A stretch of 64,000 nucleotides of DNA from Candidatus Sumerlaeota bacterium (GCA_030613245.1 JAUWMI010000013.1:1-64000), one strand, 5' to 3'; shown: positions 23,798-33,337, counted from the stretch's first letter. The notes: generated from the sequence alone by a model not told the origin. A program made the numbers and translations.

Positions 23798-25264
23798 ATG
23801 CTAAGAGAAAAAGATTACATATTTAAGCGCGTAAATATGCTGTTGGATTTCCTGCTTGCCGCCCTCGCTTTTCTTGCAGCGCATCTTCTCAAGAACCGCA
23901 TTCTTTCACCCTATATCGCTCCAACCATGCTCCGCTGGAGCCCACTGTCGCACTACTACTGGCTCCTCTTTCTTATCCCACCCCTGACCGTGCTCATGCT
24001 CTACCTGAATGGCTATTACGAGGCCCAGCGGATCCGTAAGGCCCTTGATACCATCAAGATTATCCTGCTCAGCGTGGCCGAGACAACGTTGATCTGTGTG
24101 ATGATCATCTATATAATATACAGGGGCGACATTATCAGCCGAGGTCAGATTCTTCTGACCCCAATTATTCTTGTTAGTCTACTCCTAATAAAGACGTTCG
24201 CCGTGAGACGCGTGCTCTTGCGGCTTCGTCAGCAAGGCTACAACTTCAGTACCCTACTGCTCGTTGGCGGGGGAGAGAAGATGCGGCAATTCATTGACCT
24301 TCTCGAGAGCCATCCCTTCTGGGGCTTTCGCATCGCCGGTATTATAAGTGACAACCCAAAAATGACCCCTGGCTCTCTATTAACCCAGACCACGTCAGGC
24401 AAAACCAGGCATTACCCAATCGTCGGCTCACTGGACGAGACACTGATCTACCTCGAACAGCATACTGTGGATGAAGTCATTTTTATTCCCTCAGTGGCAT
24501 CCCTGGACCGGATCGTCCCTTTGCTCGAAGGATGTGAGGAGATGGGAATTCGCACGCGGCTGGCCCTGAACTTTTTCAATCACAGGATCGCCTGGCCCTC
24601 ACTCGATAAATTTGAGAACACTGCGCTCATCACCTATAATCCAGTGCGCGAATTGAACATGGCCCTCCTGTTGAAGTACACATTCGACCGCATTACCGCC
24701 TGTCTCCTGCTTATTCTATGCTCGCCGATCCTGATTGCTACTGCCCTCGCAATTAAGATCACCTCCAAAACCGGCGATCCCATCTTTTACCGCCAGACCC
24801 GCTGCGGCCTGAATGGACGCACATTTACCCTCTGGAAATTTCGCTCTATGAAAGTAGGTGCCGATCAGGAGCTGAAAAATCTGCGGGCCCTGAGCGAGGT
24901 GGACGGCCCGGTGTTCAAAATTCGTAAGGATCCTCGTATCACGCCGGTTGGCCGCTTGATCCGGCGATTCAGCATCGACGAGCTCCCGCAACTCGGCAAC
25001 GTCCTGCACGGCGAGATGAGCCTGGTAGGTCCGCGTCCCCCCATCCCAGAGGAAGTGAAAAAATACGACCGCTGGCAGCGCCGCCGCCTTAGCATGAAGC
25101 CTGGCATTACCTGCCTGTGGCAGGTCAAAGGCCGTAGTCGGCTGAACTTTGATACCTGGATGAAACTTGACCTGGAATATATTGATAACTGGTCTCTATT
25201 CCTCGATTTCAAGATCCTCTTAAGAACCATCCTCGTCGTGACTACAGGCTACGGCGCAATGTAG
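23798..25264 (+). CDS. Polyprenyl-phosphate sugar-1-phosphate transferase (WcaJ/EpsE-like)
   Basis: The 488-residue protein has four N-terminal membrane helices (about 10-125), a CoA-binding-like cytosolic domain (LLLVGGGEKMRQFIDLL, about 150-260), a fifth membrane segment (about 295-315) and the catalytic sugar-transferase domain. That domain carries KFRSMKVGAD, RRFSIDELPQLGNVL, LVGPRPP and the C-terminal PGITCLWQVKGRSRL. The family transfers a hexose phosphate to undecaprenyl phosphate, starting exopolysaccharide or O-antigen synthesis at the inner membrane. No other polysaccharide cluster genes are adjacent, apart from the membrane kinase upstream, which may or may not be related. Confidence 0.9.
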   Translation: MLREKDYIFKRVNMLLDFLLAALAFLAAHLLKNRILSPYIAPTMLRWSPLSHYYWLLFLIPPLTVLMLYLNGYYEAQRIRKALDTIKIILLSVAETTLICVMIIYIIYRGDIISRGQILLTPIILVSLLLIKTFAVRRVLLRLRQQGYNFSTLLLVGGGEKMRQFIDLLESHPFWGFRIAGIISDNPKMTPGSLLTQTTSGKTRHYPIVGSLDETLIYLEQHTVDEVIFIPSVASLDRIVPLLEGCEEMGIRTRLALNFFNHRIAWPSLDKFENTALITYNPVRELNMALLLKYTFDRITACLLLILCSPILIATALAIKITSKTGDPIFYRQTRCGLNGRTFTLWKFRSMKVGADQELKNLRALSEVDGPVFKIRKDPRITPVGRLIRRFSIDELPQLGNVLHGEMSLVGPRPPIPEEVKKYDRWQRRRLSMKPGITCLWQVKGRSRLNFDTWMKLDLEYIDNWSLFLDFKILLRTILVVTTGYGAM

Positions 25265-25280
25265 CCGCACAATCATTCTA

Positions 25281-25309
25281 ATAGGGGCAAGTTCATAAAC
25301 TACCCCTAC
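25281..25309. repeat. ATAGGGGC palindrome, core AGTTCATAAACT
   Basis: Sits 17 bases after the stop of the sugar transferase. Between convergent genes, where it could also act as a weak hairpin. Confidence 0.7.
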
Positions 25310-25362
25310 AAAAACACCTATTGCCAAAAAATAGGGATTGAGTCAGGGACTTGAAGTGAGAT

Positions 25363-26595
25363 TCAGAACAGCTCGAGCTGTTCGTGAGTAGCCTTGTCTT
25401 TGGGGAAAATAGTGATGGTGCCAAACTCGCCGTCATAGCCGGGCAGGATGTGCAGTTGCCCCTTGCGGACGCGGAGAATTGCTTCGATGACGCGCGGCGA
25501 AAGGCCCGTGCGCTGCATTGTTTCTTCCTCGGCATCAAGCAGTAGCGCAAATTCGCTACCGAATTGCCCCACCAGATTCTTGTACATCTTCTGTACACCA
25601 ACCGTATCTGCATCTCTCCCCAGCACCTCGCCCAAAATCTCCCGCAGTGGCACCAGGTTTCGATACGGAATAGTGTTCGGCAGACGCGTTCCTTCTGGCC
25701 GATCCGCCAGCTGTTCAACACGATGCATCACGCCACGCGTTAAAGGCCTTCCGCAGCTGGGACAGATATTCTTCAGCCGCATCGTTTCTTTCGGGGATAA
25801 CCGCTGGTTACAATTGCGATGGCCATCGTAGTGGTACTTGCCTTCTTCAGGGAAAAACTCGATGGTGTACAGAAATTTCTGGGGATCTTTTGACCGTATC
25901 GCATCAACGATGGCCGGATAGTTGAGCTCCGTATCAAAGACGTTTGCTTCGCGGCCGAGCCGGGAGCAGGAGTGCGCATCAGAATTCGAGATCAGCGCCA
26001 CACGATCCAGAGCTGAGAGGCGCCAGTTCATCGCCGGATCGCTACTCAGGCCTGTCTCGATTGCAAAAATGTACTTCGTGTATTTGCCAAAACACTCTTC
26101 CAAGCTGTCAAAGCCCGAATTCGAGCCAAACACGGAATACCATGGGGTCCAGGCATGTGCCGGAATGAGGACGCACTCGCTCGAGATTCCGAGAACAATA
26201 TCCACCAGGTCTTCTGCCGCCAGTCCGAGCATAGGCCGCCCATCTGATCGTAACTTACCGTACGTTGACAGCCGATCGTTAATTTTCTCCACCACTTCGA
26301 TGGTCGGCGCAAAAATGAGCATATGTACCCGCCGACCACGGCCACGCACCTGAAAAATGTTCGACACCTCGCTAGTCAACATTAACGTGGTTCCGTTATA
26401 TTCATAAAGTCCCTTAGCCGCAGGCTGGAGCTTTTGCTTCATCTCGCTGAGCCACATAGGGTGCGTGAAATCGCCGGTGCCGAGCAGCGTGATGCCTTTC
26501 CATTTTGCCCACTGGCTCAGGCTATCGAGGTTCATGTCGCTACTGGTTGCGCGGCTATATTTTGAGTGAATATGCAAATCGGCAATTATACGCAT
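25363..26595 (-). CDS. Endonuclease Q-like PHP-domain protein
   Basis: The 410-residue protein begins MRIIADLHIHSKYSRATS, the PHP metal-binding motif DLHIHS. It continues with GTGDFTHP, VLIPAHAWTPW and a SNSDAHSCSRLGREAN motif that completes the trinuclear metal site. The C-terminal half has the Cys cluster CPSCGRPLTRGV expected for EndoQ. Family members cut DNA 5' of deaminated bases, mainly in Thermococcales and some Bacillus; presence here suggests a deamination-repair role. The helicase two genes away might share DNA-repair function, but nothing in the layout proves it. Confidence 0.85.
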   Translation of the reverse strand: MRIIADLHIHSKYSRATSSDMNLDSLSQWAKWKGITLLGTGDFTHPMWLSEMKQKLQPAAKGLYEYNGTTLMLTSEVSNIFQVRGRGRRVHMLIFAPTIEVVEKINDRLSTYGKLRSDGRPMLGLAAEDLVDIVLGISSECVLIPAHAWTPWYSVFGSNSGFDSLEECFGKYTKYIFAIETGLSSDPAMNWRLSALDRVALISNSDAHSCSRLGREANVFDTELNYPAIVDAIRSKDPQKFLYTIEFFPEEGKYHYDGHRNCNQRLSPKETMRLKNICPSCGRPLTRGVMHRVEQLADRPEGTRLPNTIPYRNLVPLREILGEVLGRDADTVGVQKMYKNLVGQFGSEFALLLDAEEETMQRTGLSPRVIEAILRVRKGQLHILPGYDGEFGTITIFPKDKATHEQLELF

Positions 26596-26773
26596 GCCTG
26601 TGTGCTCCGCGTATCACGCCTGGAATAAGAGAACCGACAAATTTAGGTGTTTAAACATCTGAACGAGTGCTACCAGCCATAGGTTGTGGCGCACAGCGCT
26701 ATGTCCCGTCCGCTGGGAGTATTTGTTGGATCACTCCAATGATGTTCACGAAGGACAACTTTCTGATACTCAG

Positions 26774-27382
26774 TCAGCCTCCCTCGTTCTTCATCCGAAG
26801 GATATTGCGCACTTCCTTTCGGACCGTCTTGGGATAGCGAGGTGAGACTTGAGAAATCTGGGAGTCGTCAAACCGTTCCAAATTACGAAGCGTGACTATT
26901 GTTTTCGGGTCAACACCTTTCCGGCGCATTAAATATACGAAATCGAACATTGCTTGCTCTGGTGAAGCAATGGCCTTTCCCATGGGTTTAGAATAGATCG
27001 ATTTACTAACGCATACGAATACATATAGTCCCAAAGGTGTCATGCGTTCACGCGAGCGGTTGTGCCGCCTGTTCGTAAAACACGTAAATTGCTTGGGAAT
27101 CTGAGTTATCAATTGGTGATAATGCAATGCAGAAGCGCAGGTTATGTACGCGTGAGAATCAAGGCTCTTCACCAGATCTTCTGGGGTTACCATGTTCGGC
27201 AGTCCATACTTCCCGCGAGTATATCGCTGGATCACTCCGCGCTCCACGAGTCTTGCCAGTTCGACATTTAGGGCGTGCGCAGACGTGTGGGCAATATTAG
27301 CAAGCTCAGTGACGGTAAAAATGGTTTTGCCCTGGACTCGGCTTTGTTCAGCAAGATACTCTTGCCATTTCAATGCCTTCAT
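26774..27382 (-). CDS. AbiEi-like antitoxin/transcriptional regulator
   Basis: The 202-residue protein has an N-terminal winged helix (TVTELANIAHTSAHALNVEL, then ARLVERGVIQRYTRGKYGL). The central region ASALHYHQLITQIP resembles the AbiEi C-terminal family. ATG 27382 overlaps the upstream toxin stop in ATGA, so the pair is translationally coupled. In classical AbiE loci the antitoxin comes first; here it is second. A TTG at 27394 would add four residues and is less likely. Confidence 0.7.
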   Translation of the reverse strand: MKALKWQEYLAEQSRVQGKTIFTVTELANIAHTSAHALNVELARLVERGVIQRYTRGKYGLPNMVTPEDLVKSLDSHAYITCASALHYHQLITQIPKQFTCFTNRRHNRSRERMTPLGLYVFVCVSKSIYSKPMGKAIASPEQAMFDFVYLMRRKGVDPKTIVTLRNLERFDDSQISQVSPRYPKTVRKEVRNILRMKNEGG

Positions 27383-28176
27383 GATGACTCGCAATCCAGT
27401 CGGAGTTTCAGCCTATTGTGTAGAACCTTCAGGATATCTTCAAAAACCATTGCTGCTCCCCCCGCCTCACGAATACGATCGGCAACCTGGAGATCAAGTT
27501 GAGTGTCAATTACCTCCCCTATATTGCGGATATGATAGTCTCTCGAGCTTACGATCTTCTTCAGTCTGTCGGACACGACTGACCGATCGAGGGAAATCTT
27601 CGCCAGTTTTTGATCTATTCTACCGGCCGAATCTGATGTCAGTCGATCCCCGAACAAGAAGATGTCTACGAGGTCTCGCTCTTCAATATACGTGCGATTG
27701 AACAATGCGATAATCTTGCTTTCTATCATATCTTCATCTGAAGCCGTTAGATAAACGACACCGCCTTTGGTGCGTACGATTGGTTTGTCGAGACATTCAA
27801 TCCGCGTGATATCCACATTGATTTCGATTCCACTGTGCGGTACGTCGCTTCGATAGAACACTAGTTTAACAATCTTAACCATAGGCGAATCGGCGTCCTG
27901 GCCAGTCGCTGGGGCAACGGTCCCATCGTATCCGAGCCGCTCTTTCACCTCGGGAAGCAGTTTTCTTCTTAATAATGACACAATCTCCTCCTGCTTCTCA
28001 TCGAGATCCTTCTCCCAGTGATAGTCCAGATCGACTGACAATCGGGGGCTGTCGTCCAATAGCCGAAATCGAAAGCCACCAATTAAGGACAGACTGTGGC
28101 CAGCCGGGCTGGTCGCAAGAATCGCTGCGACAAGTCGCTGGATGTCCTCGGAAATTTTTGCTTTATTATTTTTCAT
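27379..28176 (-). CDS. AbiEii-family nucleotidyltransferase toxin
   Basis: The 265-residue protein has the nucleotidyltransferase signature SLIGGFRFRLLDD followed by SVDLDYHW, giving the G-G...D-x-D metal site. The later motif DMIESKIIALFNRTYIEERDLVDIF is typical of AbiEii proteins. Known AbiEii enzymes use nucleotides to modify tRNA or other targets and give phage abortive infection or plasmid stability. It is upstream of its partner and overlaps it by four bases. Upstream, AT-rich DNA (about 28180-28230) may hold the promoter. Confidence 0.8.
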   Translation of the reverse strand: MKNNKAKISEDIQRLVAAILATSPAGHSLSLIGGFRFRLLDDSPRLSVDLDYHWEKDLDEKQEEIVSLLRRKLLPEVKERLGYDGTVAPATGQDADSPMVKIVKLVFYRSDVPHSGIEINVDITRIECLDKPIVRTKGGVVYLTASDEDMIESKIIALFNRTYIEERDLVDIFLFGDRLTSDSAGRIDQKLAKISLDRSVVSDRLKKIVSSRDYHIRNIGEVIDTQLDLQVADRIREAGGAAMVFEDILKVLHNRLKLRLDCESS

Positions 28177-28664
28177 GTAATATTATACAACATTTCTGTT
28201 ATAGAAAGTTACTCGGGTCTAATATTTTGTCAAGCAAAAAGATCACTTGCGTAATTTTCTACAACAAATCGGCTGTAATAACGTGCCCATGTGAGGCTGC
28301 TTACGGAAACATTAAAGGCATAGATGAACCATACGCTTTGTGGCGACGATTGGGAAATTCCGGGGACAGAGAGGCTGTCCGACAATTCCAAATCATCCTA
28401 ATTTAACTCGACGGTAAACTTTGCGGAAATTCTGGGACGGGCTGCGAAATTCTTAGCGGTACATGATACTGTTCTCGATTTTCATCCACGATAAGAACAT
28501 CTTAATAACCCCCAGGCGTATAAAATTTCACGCAAAGAAAGGACTTGGCTTGTCTGTCTCAGGTAGGTCGGACCCACGTTGATCGTTCTCTCTTGCAGCA
28601 TGCCATTGAATGTTAGCTCTGCAGTTGCAGTTGAGCTCAGTTAAATCAATTTGGGAAATCTGCG
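28177..28664. other. Intergenic stretch between divergent ends
   Basis: No convincing gene. GGGGACAG at 28362-28369 and GGGACGGGCTGCGAAATTC at about 28433 resemble decayed MITE ends, and a TCTGTCTCAGGTAGG palindrome lies near 28553. The remainder shows nothing recognisable. Confidence 0.45.
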
Positions 28665-29858
28665 CTAGAACTCGACGGTGTTAAAGTAAATACCGCCGTC
28701 GCCACCGTCAAGGGCATTGGAGCTCCAGATCACGTACGCCGTACTGGTGCCCTGGACAGCTACCTGAGGATGGGAATAAAAGAGAGGTTCACCATTGGAG
28801 GCCATAATACTGGGCGAGAACTCTTCGCCATTGCCCTGAAGAACAAAGACCTGGTTACCGTAAAGCGTATCACCACACCAGCAGATGTAGATCGTTCCGT
28901 CCTCAGCAATGGTCCCGCTCGGCAACCGATTTGGGCGTACAGGATTATCATCTGCTATTCGTCCTTCACCCAGGGTCTCGGAATCCTGGACTCCCAGAAA
29001 AATCCGCTCGCCGGACCGCTCTGCATCATACCAGAGCCCGAAAAACTTCGCGTCATCATCCGCCAGAATATAAGGCAACCGATTCGCGGCCATGCGGTCG
29101 AAATCCGCAATCGCCTCAGACACCCAACTGAAGTTGCCAATGTGAAAACTCGCTTTGCGCAATACAAAGTCCGTATTTATGGCTTCATACCAGACCAGGC
29201 ATGGTATCTCAAAAATAAAGATTTCAGGATAGAGATTGTAGTGGTCAGCCTGTCTACCGGCTACCACGCTGATTGCGAAATCACCCCCACGGTTCTGCGT
29301 GGCACACAGAATGTCATAATCCGTGCCCCGGCCCTCCTGCCAGGCAATCAACACCCGCGTATCCGGCGCAACCGCAATCACCGGAAATTCACTGTTGCGA
29401 TCGCTATTAGGATTAATCCCCCCTTGAACAATCCACTCCTGCCCAATACGGTAGGCATACATCACGGTTGTGCGCTCGCCATCTGTCCCCACCGGCTGTT
29501 TCCTTACCCATACAATGTGGGGATTCCCTTTGATGTCCAGGGCAATAGCCGGATCAATATCATCAACATCCGCAACCTGATTGAGCATGAGCTCCTCTTG
29601 CCACTCGCCATCGCGGTTTTCACGGAAGAAGATGCGTGAGTGCCGCTCGTACAGGCCCTCCCATACCGCATAAACTCGGCCATCTGCTGTAACAGCTATC
29701 TTAGGATTGGTGTTCTGCGTGGAGAGCACACTGATCTTAACTGCCTTTTCCCCGACTTCATTCTGGGCAAAAAGAGCGCCTCCCGAAAGACAGAGAAATA
29801 CCGCCAGTGCGAATACTGCACATGCAATCTCTCGATATGTGGCTCGGTATACCATCAT
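28665..29858 (-). CDS. Secreted beta-propeller-like protein of unknown function
   Basis: The 397-residue protein has a signal peptide (about residues 1-31, ending GGALFAQ) and repeated strands of the form NPKIAVTADGRVYAVWE, DPAIALDIKGNPHIVW, FPVIAVAPDTRVLIAW and HPQVAVQGTSTAYVIW. These periodic [DN]PxIA...xVxW motifs are sialidase/BNR-like propeller blades, probably six. No catalytic residues could be assigned. The frame is open 34 codons upstream of ATG 29858, but GAAGG a few bases before the ATG pair and the signal peptide mark this start. Confidence 0.7.
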   Translation of the reverse strand: MMVYRATYREIACAVFALAVFLCLSGGALFAQNEVGEKAVKISVLSTQNTNPKIAVTADGRVYAVWEGLYERHSRIFFRENRDGEWQEELMLNQVADVDDIDPAIALDIKGNPHIVWVRKQPVGTDGERTTVMYAYRIGQEWIVQGGINPNSDRNSEFPVIAVAPDTRVLIAWQEGRGTDYDILCATQNRGGDFAISVVAGRQADHYNLYPEIFIFEIPCLVWYEAINTDFVLRKASFHIGNFSWVSEAIADFDRMAANRLPYILADDDAKFFGLWYDAERSGERIFLGVQDSETLGEGRIADDNPVRPNRLPSGTIAEDGTIYICWCGDTLYGNQVFVLQGNGEEFSPSIMASNGEPLFYSHPQVAVQGTSTAYVIWSSNALDGGDGGIYFNTVEF

Positions 29859-29963
29859 TCTGCGACCTTCACGAACAATATTATGCAATGCCCTTCCCCG
29901 AATGCAAGCCTTTTCTTCCTCTGCAGGGATCAAGCGGGTTTGTTCTAATCCGCAAGTCACCGT

Positions 29964-29991
29964 GTAGAAGCGTTCAATTGAACGTCCCTAC
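29964..29991. repeat. GTAGAAGC palindrome, core GTTCAATTGAAC
   Basis: Left arm slightly diverged, right arm GTCCCTAC. Lies upstream of the propeller gene in the divergent intergenic region. Confidence 0.75.
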
Positions 29992-30166
29992 CACAATTAA
30001 TAATTTATAGCATTATGCGAAAAGCGACATCCCTTACTTGACGAGAACTACGCTACGGTAGGTTAAGACCTTGAGTTTTCAATATTTTGCCGCCTATAAT
30101 ATCACGAAAAAAGACTTGATTGATATGCAAAGACTCTGATAAATATTAATGCACGCATTCAGAAAA

Positions 30167-30193
30167 GTGGGGCGTTAAATTTAGCGCCTCTGC
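30167..30193. repeat. GTGGGGC palindrome, core GTTAAATTTAGC
   Basis: One base short in the left arm. Ends 17 bases before the TPR gene start, so its right arm forms part of the mRNA leader. Confidence 0.7.
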
Positions 30194-30210
30194 AATGGAA
30201 AAGAATTCGC

Positions 30211-31065
30211 ATGGCAAAAGGGAAAATCACCAGAAGGCAACTGAAGGAAGACGAAATCCGGACCTTCGGGATGAAACTGTACACCTTCATCCGTGAGAAC
30301 ATTCGGTTGTGTCTTATTATACTGGCAGCCTTAGTGGTCGTAATCATCTCTGTAAAGATATATAGCTATCGTCAGGATATGGTTCTGCGGGAATCCAACC
30401 AGCTGTTCACGTGGGCTATAAATATCTTCGAAAATGGCCTGATGGAAACTGACCAAACGAAACGCGAAGCTGAACTGAGGCAGGCAATTGGCTATGCCGA
30501 GCAGCTCGTAGACGAATTCCCCAAGTCCAAAGCTGCCCGACAGGCTCGGTACCTTCAGGGAAATGCCTACTACTTTATGAGTGATTTCGATCGTGCCATC
30601 AGTTCCTTCCAGCACTACATCGACACAGCACAAACCAATGAGGATCGCGCCAAGGGCTACGTCGCCCTGGGATACTCATTTGAAGACAGATTCTTTTACA
30701 ATGAACAAGACCAGAGCATCCTGCGCCAGGCTGAAAAGGCCTACGACCAGGCAATCGAGTTAGGAAAAGAAACTTATATTGAATATCAGGCATTGCTCTG
30801 CAAGGCACGTCTGCTGGAACTCCGCTATAAGAATACCGAAGCTATGGAAATCTACGAAAAGATTATTGCAGACCGTGAACAGCTTAAACTGAAGATGGCA
30901 AAGACCTCTTCTGTTCAGGATTCTGGAACGGACGAGCCGACTCAATGGTCGCAGAAATCCCAGGCAGAGATGCTCTCGCAGCAGATTAAAATGTTGATGG
31001 ATCTATTTAGCTTTGCCAAAACTGCCGAGTTGAATCTTGACCGCTTGAAAGGAGAAAAAATCTAG
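30211..31065 (+). CDS. Membrane-anchored TPR protein
   Basis: The 284-residue protein has a basic N-terminus, one transmembrane segment (ICLIILAALVVVIISVKIY-like, about residues 31-50) and about four tetratricopeptide repeats (about 85-235: AIGYAEQLVDEFPKSKAARQ, QGNAYYFMSDFDRAISSFQ, GYVALGYSF). The topology resembles YfgM/YbgF-like periplasmic scaffold proteins. Partner unknown. It ends 30 bases before the FMN riboswitch and is likely a separate transcription unit. Confidence 0.7.
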   Translation: MAKGKITRRQLKEDEIRTFGMKLYTFIRENIRLCLIILAALVVVIISVKIYSYRQDMVLRESNQLFTWAINIFENGLMETDQTKREAELRQAIGYAEQLVDEFPKSKAARQARYLQGNAYYFMSDFDRAISSFQHYIDTAQTNEDRAKGYVALGYSFEDRFFYNEQDQSILRQAEKAYDQAIELGKETYIEYQALLCKARLLELRYKNTEAMEIYEKIIADREQLKLKMAKTSSVQDSGTDEPTQWSQKSQAEMLSQQIKMLMDLFSFAKTAELNLDRLKGEKI

Positions 31066-31096
31066 CAAGATAGTCAACGCTCTAAAAGACAACACA

Positions 31097-31206
31097 CTTT
31101 TGGGGACAGGTGGAATTCCGTACCGGCGGTAAAGCCCGCGAGCCTCCACCAGGGGTTGATTCGGTGCAATTCCGAAGCCGACTGTAACAGTCAGGATGGG
31201 AAAAAG
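31097..31206 (+). promoter_or_regulatory. FMN riboswitch (RFN element)
   Basis: Conserved RFN blocks appear in order: ACAGGTGGAATTCCGTACCG, GCGGTAAAGCCCGCGAGCC, GGTTGATTCGGTGCAATTCC, GAAGCCGACTGTAACAGTC and AGGATGGGAAAAAGC. Closing stem CTTTT/AAAAG pairs the ends. It controls the riboflavin genes that follow by FMN binding; the terminator 33 bases downstream indicates transcriptional control. Confidence 0.93.
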
Positions 31207-31238
31207 CTGTGCAGTCTTAATCCTGTTAAATACGTACG

Positions 31239-31271
31239 ATCCCCAAGAGTGTACGCTCTTGGGGATTTTTC
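31239..31271 (+). terminator. Rho-independent terminator of the FMN riboswitch
   Basis: ATCCCCAAGAG (31239-31249) pairs with CTCTTGGGGAT (31256-31266), followed by TTTTT. It would form when FMN is bound, ending transcription before ribE. Confidence 0.9.
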
Positions 31272-31325
31272 TCCATCAGAGTCAGCTGCCGTCTGTACAA
31301 TCGGTAGGATATTGCGAGGCGATGT

Positions 31326-32021
31326 ATGTTCACTGGAATTATTGAAGCTATTGGCACAATTGAATCTTTCACACTCGGAATGGCCCACAAGGCCAGGCTG
31401 GGGCATGCAGGTGCGCGACTGGCCATTCGATGCGATAGCGTGATACCATCAATTGCAGTGGGCGACAGTCTGGCGATTGACGGTGCATGCCTGACCATCG
31501 AAGAGGCGAGGGGCCCTGTGTGCCAGGTGTTCGCGTCCCAAGAAACTCTGGACAGAACAACCTTAGGCCACAAGCGGCGTGGTGACAGGGTAAATCTCGA
31601 ACGGCCTCTGAGTATAGACGGCCGGTTCGGCGGGCATATCGTCAGCGGCCACGTTGATGGGGTTGGCTGTGTTAAATCCATCAAGCTGCAGGGCGAGACC
31701 CGCATTGTAACCATCGCTTTTCCTCCCATGCTGCGGCATTTTATCATTTCCAAAGGCTCGATCTGCATAGATGGGATCAGCCTGACCATCATCAATCTGC
31801 ATGAGGAAATGTTTAGCGTCTGCATCATCCCGCATACGTGGAAGACCACGACGATACAGTGGAAAAGGCCTGGAGGTCCGGTCAATCTCGAATGCGACAT
31901 TGTGGCCAAATACCTGTATGCGTGGACGCATGGAAAGAATGTAGAGGCAGTTCGCGAACTGCGCCTACAAAAAGGTATGGAGGTGACACGGCAGCTCCTC
32001 GAACGGACAGGATTTGTCTAG
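31326..32021 (+). CDS. ribE: Riboflavin synthase alpha subunit
   Basis: The 231-residue protein starts MFTGIIEAIGTIESF and contains the second-barrel repeat FGGHIVSGHVDGVG, the two lumazine-binding domains of riboflavin synthase. It converts two 6,7-dimethyl-8-ribityllumazine molecules to riboflavin in the cytosol. GAGG lies seven bases before the ATG. Near the C-terminus a palindrome (31941-31968) is translated as VEAVRELRLQ, slightly lengthening the tail compared with the usual 200-220 residues; catalysis should be unaffected because the active site is in the barrels. Confidence 0.93.
   Translation: MFTGIIEAIGTIESFTLGMAHKARLGHAGARLAIRCDSVIPSIAVGDSLAIDGACLTIEEARGPVCQVFASQETLDRTTLGHKRRGDRVNLERPLSIDGRFGGHIVSGHVDGVGCVKSIKLQGETRIVTIAFPPMLRHFIISKGSICIDGISLTIINLHEEMFSVCIIPHTWKTTTIQWKRPGGPVNLECDIVAKYLYAWTHGKNVEAVRELRLQKGMEVTRQLLERTGFV
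31941..31968. repeat. GTAGAGGC palindrome, core AGTTCGCGAACT (in coding sequence)
   Basis: In frame near the 3' end of ribE. Confidence 0.85.
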
Positions 32022-32028
32022 GACGCCT

Positions 32029-32057
32029 GTAGGGGGCGTTAAATTTAACTCCCCTAC
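32029..32057. repeat. GTAGGGGGC palindrome, core GTTAAATTTAAC
   Basis: Fills most of the gap between ribE and ribBA; it must be transcribed with the operon. Confidence 0.8.
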
Positions 32058-32098
32058 TTTTGCTGTGCGCCAGAAGTACCGAATATAAGGAGGAGTAC

Positions 32099-33337
32099 TT
32101 GCATCGTATGATCGGATCAGTTGAAGAGGGCATTAAAGAATTCCAGGCCGGCAAAATGCTGATCATGGTGGACGACGAGAATCGCGAGAACGAGGGTGAC
32201 CTGGTGATTGCGGCATCATTCGCTGATGCGAAGGCGATTAACTTCATGGTGACGCACGGGCGCGGGCTCGTTTGTCTCCCGGCCACGCCCCAGCGTCTGC
32301 GCGAGCTCGATCTGGCTCCCATGGTTCATTATAACACGGCCAAAATGGGCACAAATTTCGCAGTCTCGATTGATGCGAGTGACCAGACCACTACCGGCAT
32401 TTCCGCTGCAGATCGCGCAGAAACCGTTCGCGTGTTTATTGACCCGGCAAGCAAGCCTTCAGACCTCGCGCGACCTGGCCACGTTTTCCCCCTGGAGGCT
32501 AGAGAGGGTGGTGTGCTTCAACGAGCAGGCCATACTGAAGGGGTTGTGGATCTGGCACGTCTCGCACGTCTCTACCCAGCAGGAGTGCTCTGCGAAATCT
32601 TAAATGACGACGGCACGATGGCGCGCTTGCCTGACCTGGAAAAGATGGCCGTAAAGTTTGGCTTGAAAATCGTCACCATCAAAGACCTCATCGCCTATCG
32701 CATGCGGAAAGAAAAACTGGTGCACCGGGTCGCCTCAACAAAGATCCCGAATAGGCATGGCATCTGGGACCTTCATCTCTACGAGGATAGCATAAGTGGA
32801 GAGACGCATATTGTGCTGGCCATGGGCAACATTGCAGAAAGCGAGAGTGTGCTGGTGCGTGTCCATTCGCAGTGTTTTACCGGCGACACGCTCGGTTCGC
32901 TCCGTTGTGATTGCGGGCCGCAATTGGACAAAGCAATGGAAAAAATTGCCGCAGAAGGCCATGGCGTGATCATCTACCTTCAACAGGAAGGCCGCGGAAT
33001 TGGCTTAAAAAATAAACTCATTGCCTATGAGCTACAGGATCAGGGCAAAGACACTGTAGAAGCGAATGAAGCCCTTGGATTTCAACCTGATTTGCGCGAG
33101 TACGGAATTGGAGCGCAGATTCTAGCTGATCTCGGACTGCACAAAATACGCCTTATGACCAATAATCCAAAGAAATTGATCGGCCTCGCAGGCTATGATC
33201 TTCAGGTTGTGGGTCGTGTGCCGCTCGTGATCCCCGAGCATGAGTATAATAAAGACTATCTACGCATTAAAGAGGAAAAATTGGGCCATATTTTTAAAGA
33301 CGATCTCAAGGAGGAGACAAATGGTAAAGACGATTGA
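32099..33337 (+). CDS. ribBA: Bifunctional 3,4-dihydroxy-2-butanone-4-phosphate synthase / GTP cyclohydrolase II
   Basis: The N-terminal DHBP synthase domain (about 1-205) has [11 protein letters not shown] and [11 protein letters not shown]. The C-terminal GTP cyclohydrolase II domain (about 210-410) has the zinc site [23 protein letters not shown] and [12 protein letters not shown] with LMTNNPKK. Together they supply both precursors for lumazine. AAGGAGGAG lies five bases before TTG 32099, whereas ATG 32108 is about 14 bases away, so I take the TTG; the difference is three residues. Product of the FMN-riboswitch operon. Confidence 0.93.
   Translation: MHRMIGSVEEGIKEFQAGKMLIMVDDENRENEGDLVIAASFADAKAINFMVTHGRGLVCLPATPQRLRELDLAPMVHYNTAKMGTNFAVSIDASDQTTTGISAADRAETVRVFIDPASKPSDLARPGHVFPLEAREGGVLQRAGHTEGVVDLARLARLYPAGVLCEILNDDGTMARLPDLEKMAVKFGLKIVTIKDLIAYRMRKEKLVHRVASTKIPNRHGIWDLHLYEDSISGETHIVLAMGNIAESESVLVRVHSQCFTGDTLGSLRCDCGPQLDKAMEKIAAEGHGVIIYLQQEGRGIGLKNKLIAYELQDQGKDTVEANEALGFQPDLREYGIGAQILADLGLHKIRLMTNNPKKLIGLAGYDLQVVGRVPLVIPEHEYNKDYLRIKEEKLGHIFKDDLKEETNGKDD

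Noticed and set aside
28770-29639. 289-residue plus-strand frame opposite the propeller protein gene
   Set aside because: The minus-strand frame has a signal peptide and repeated blades; this one has none.
31156-31443. 95-residue frame across the FMN riboswitch
   Set aside because: Runs through riboswitch and terminator structure and into ribE in another frame.
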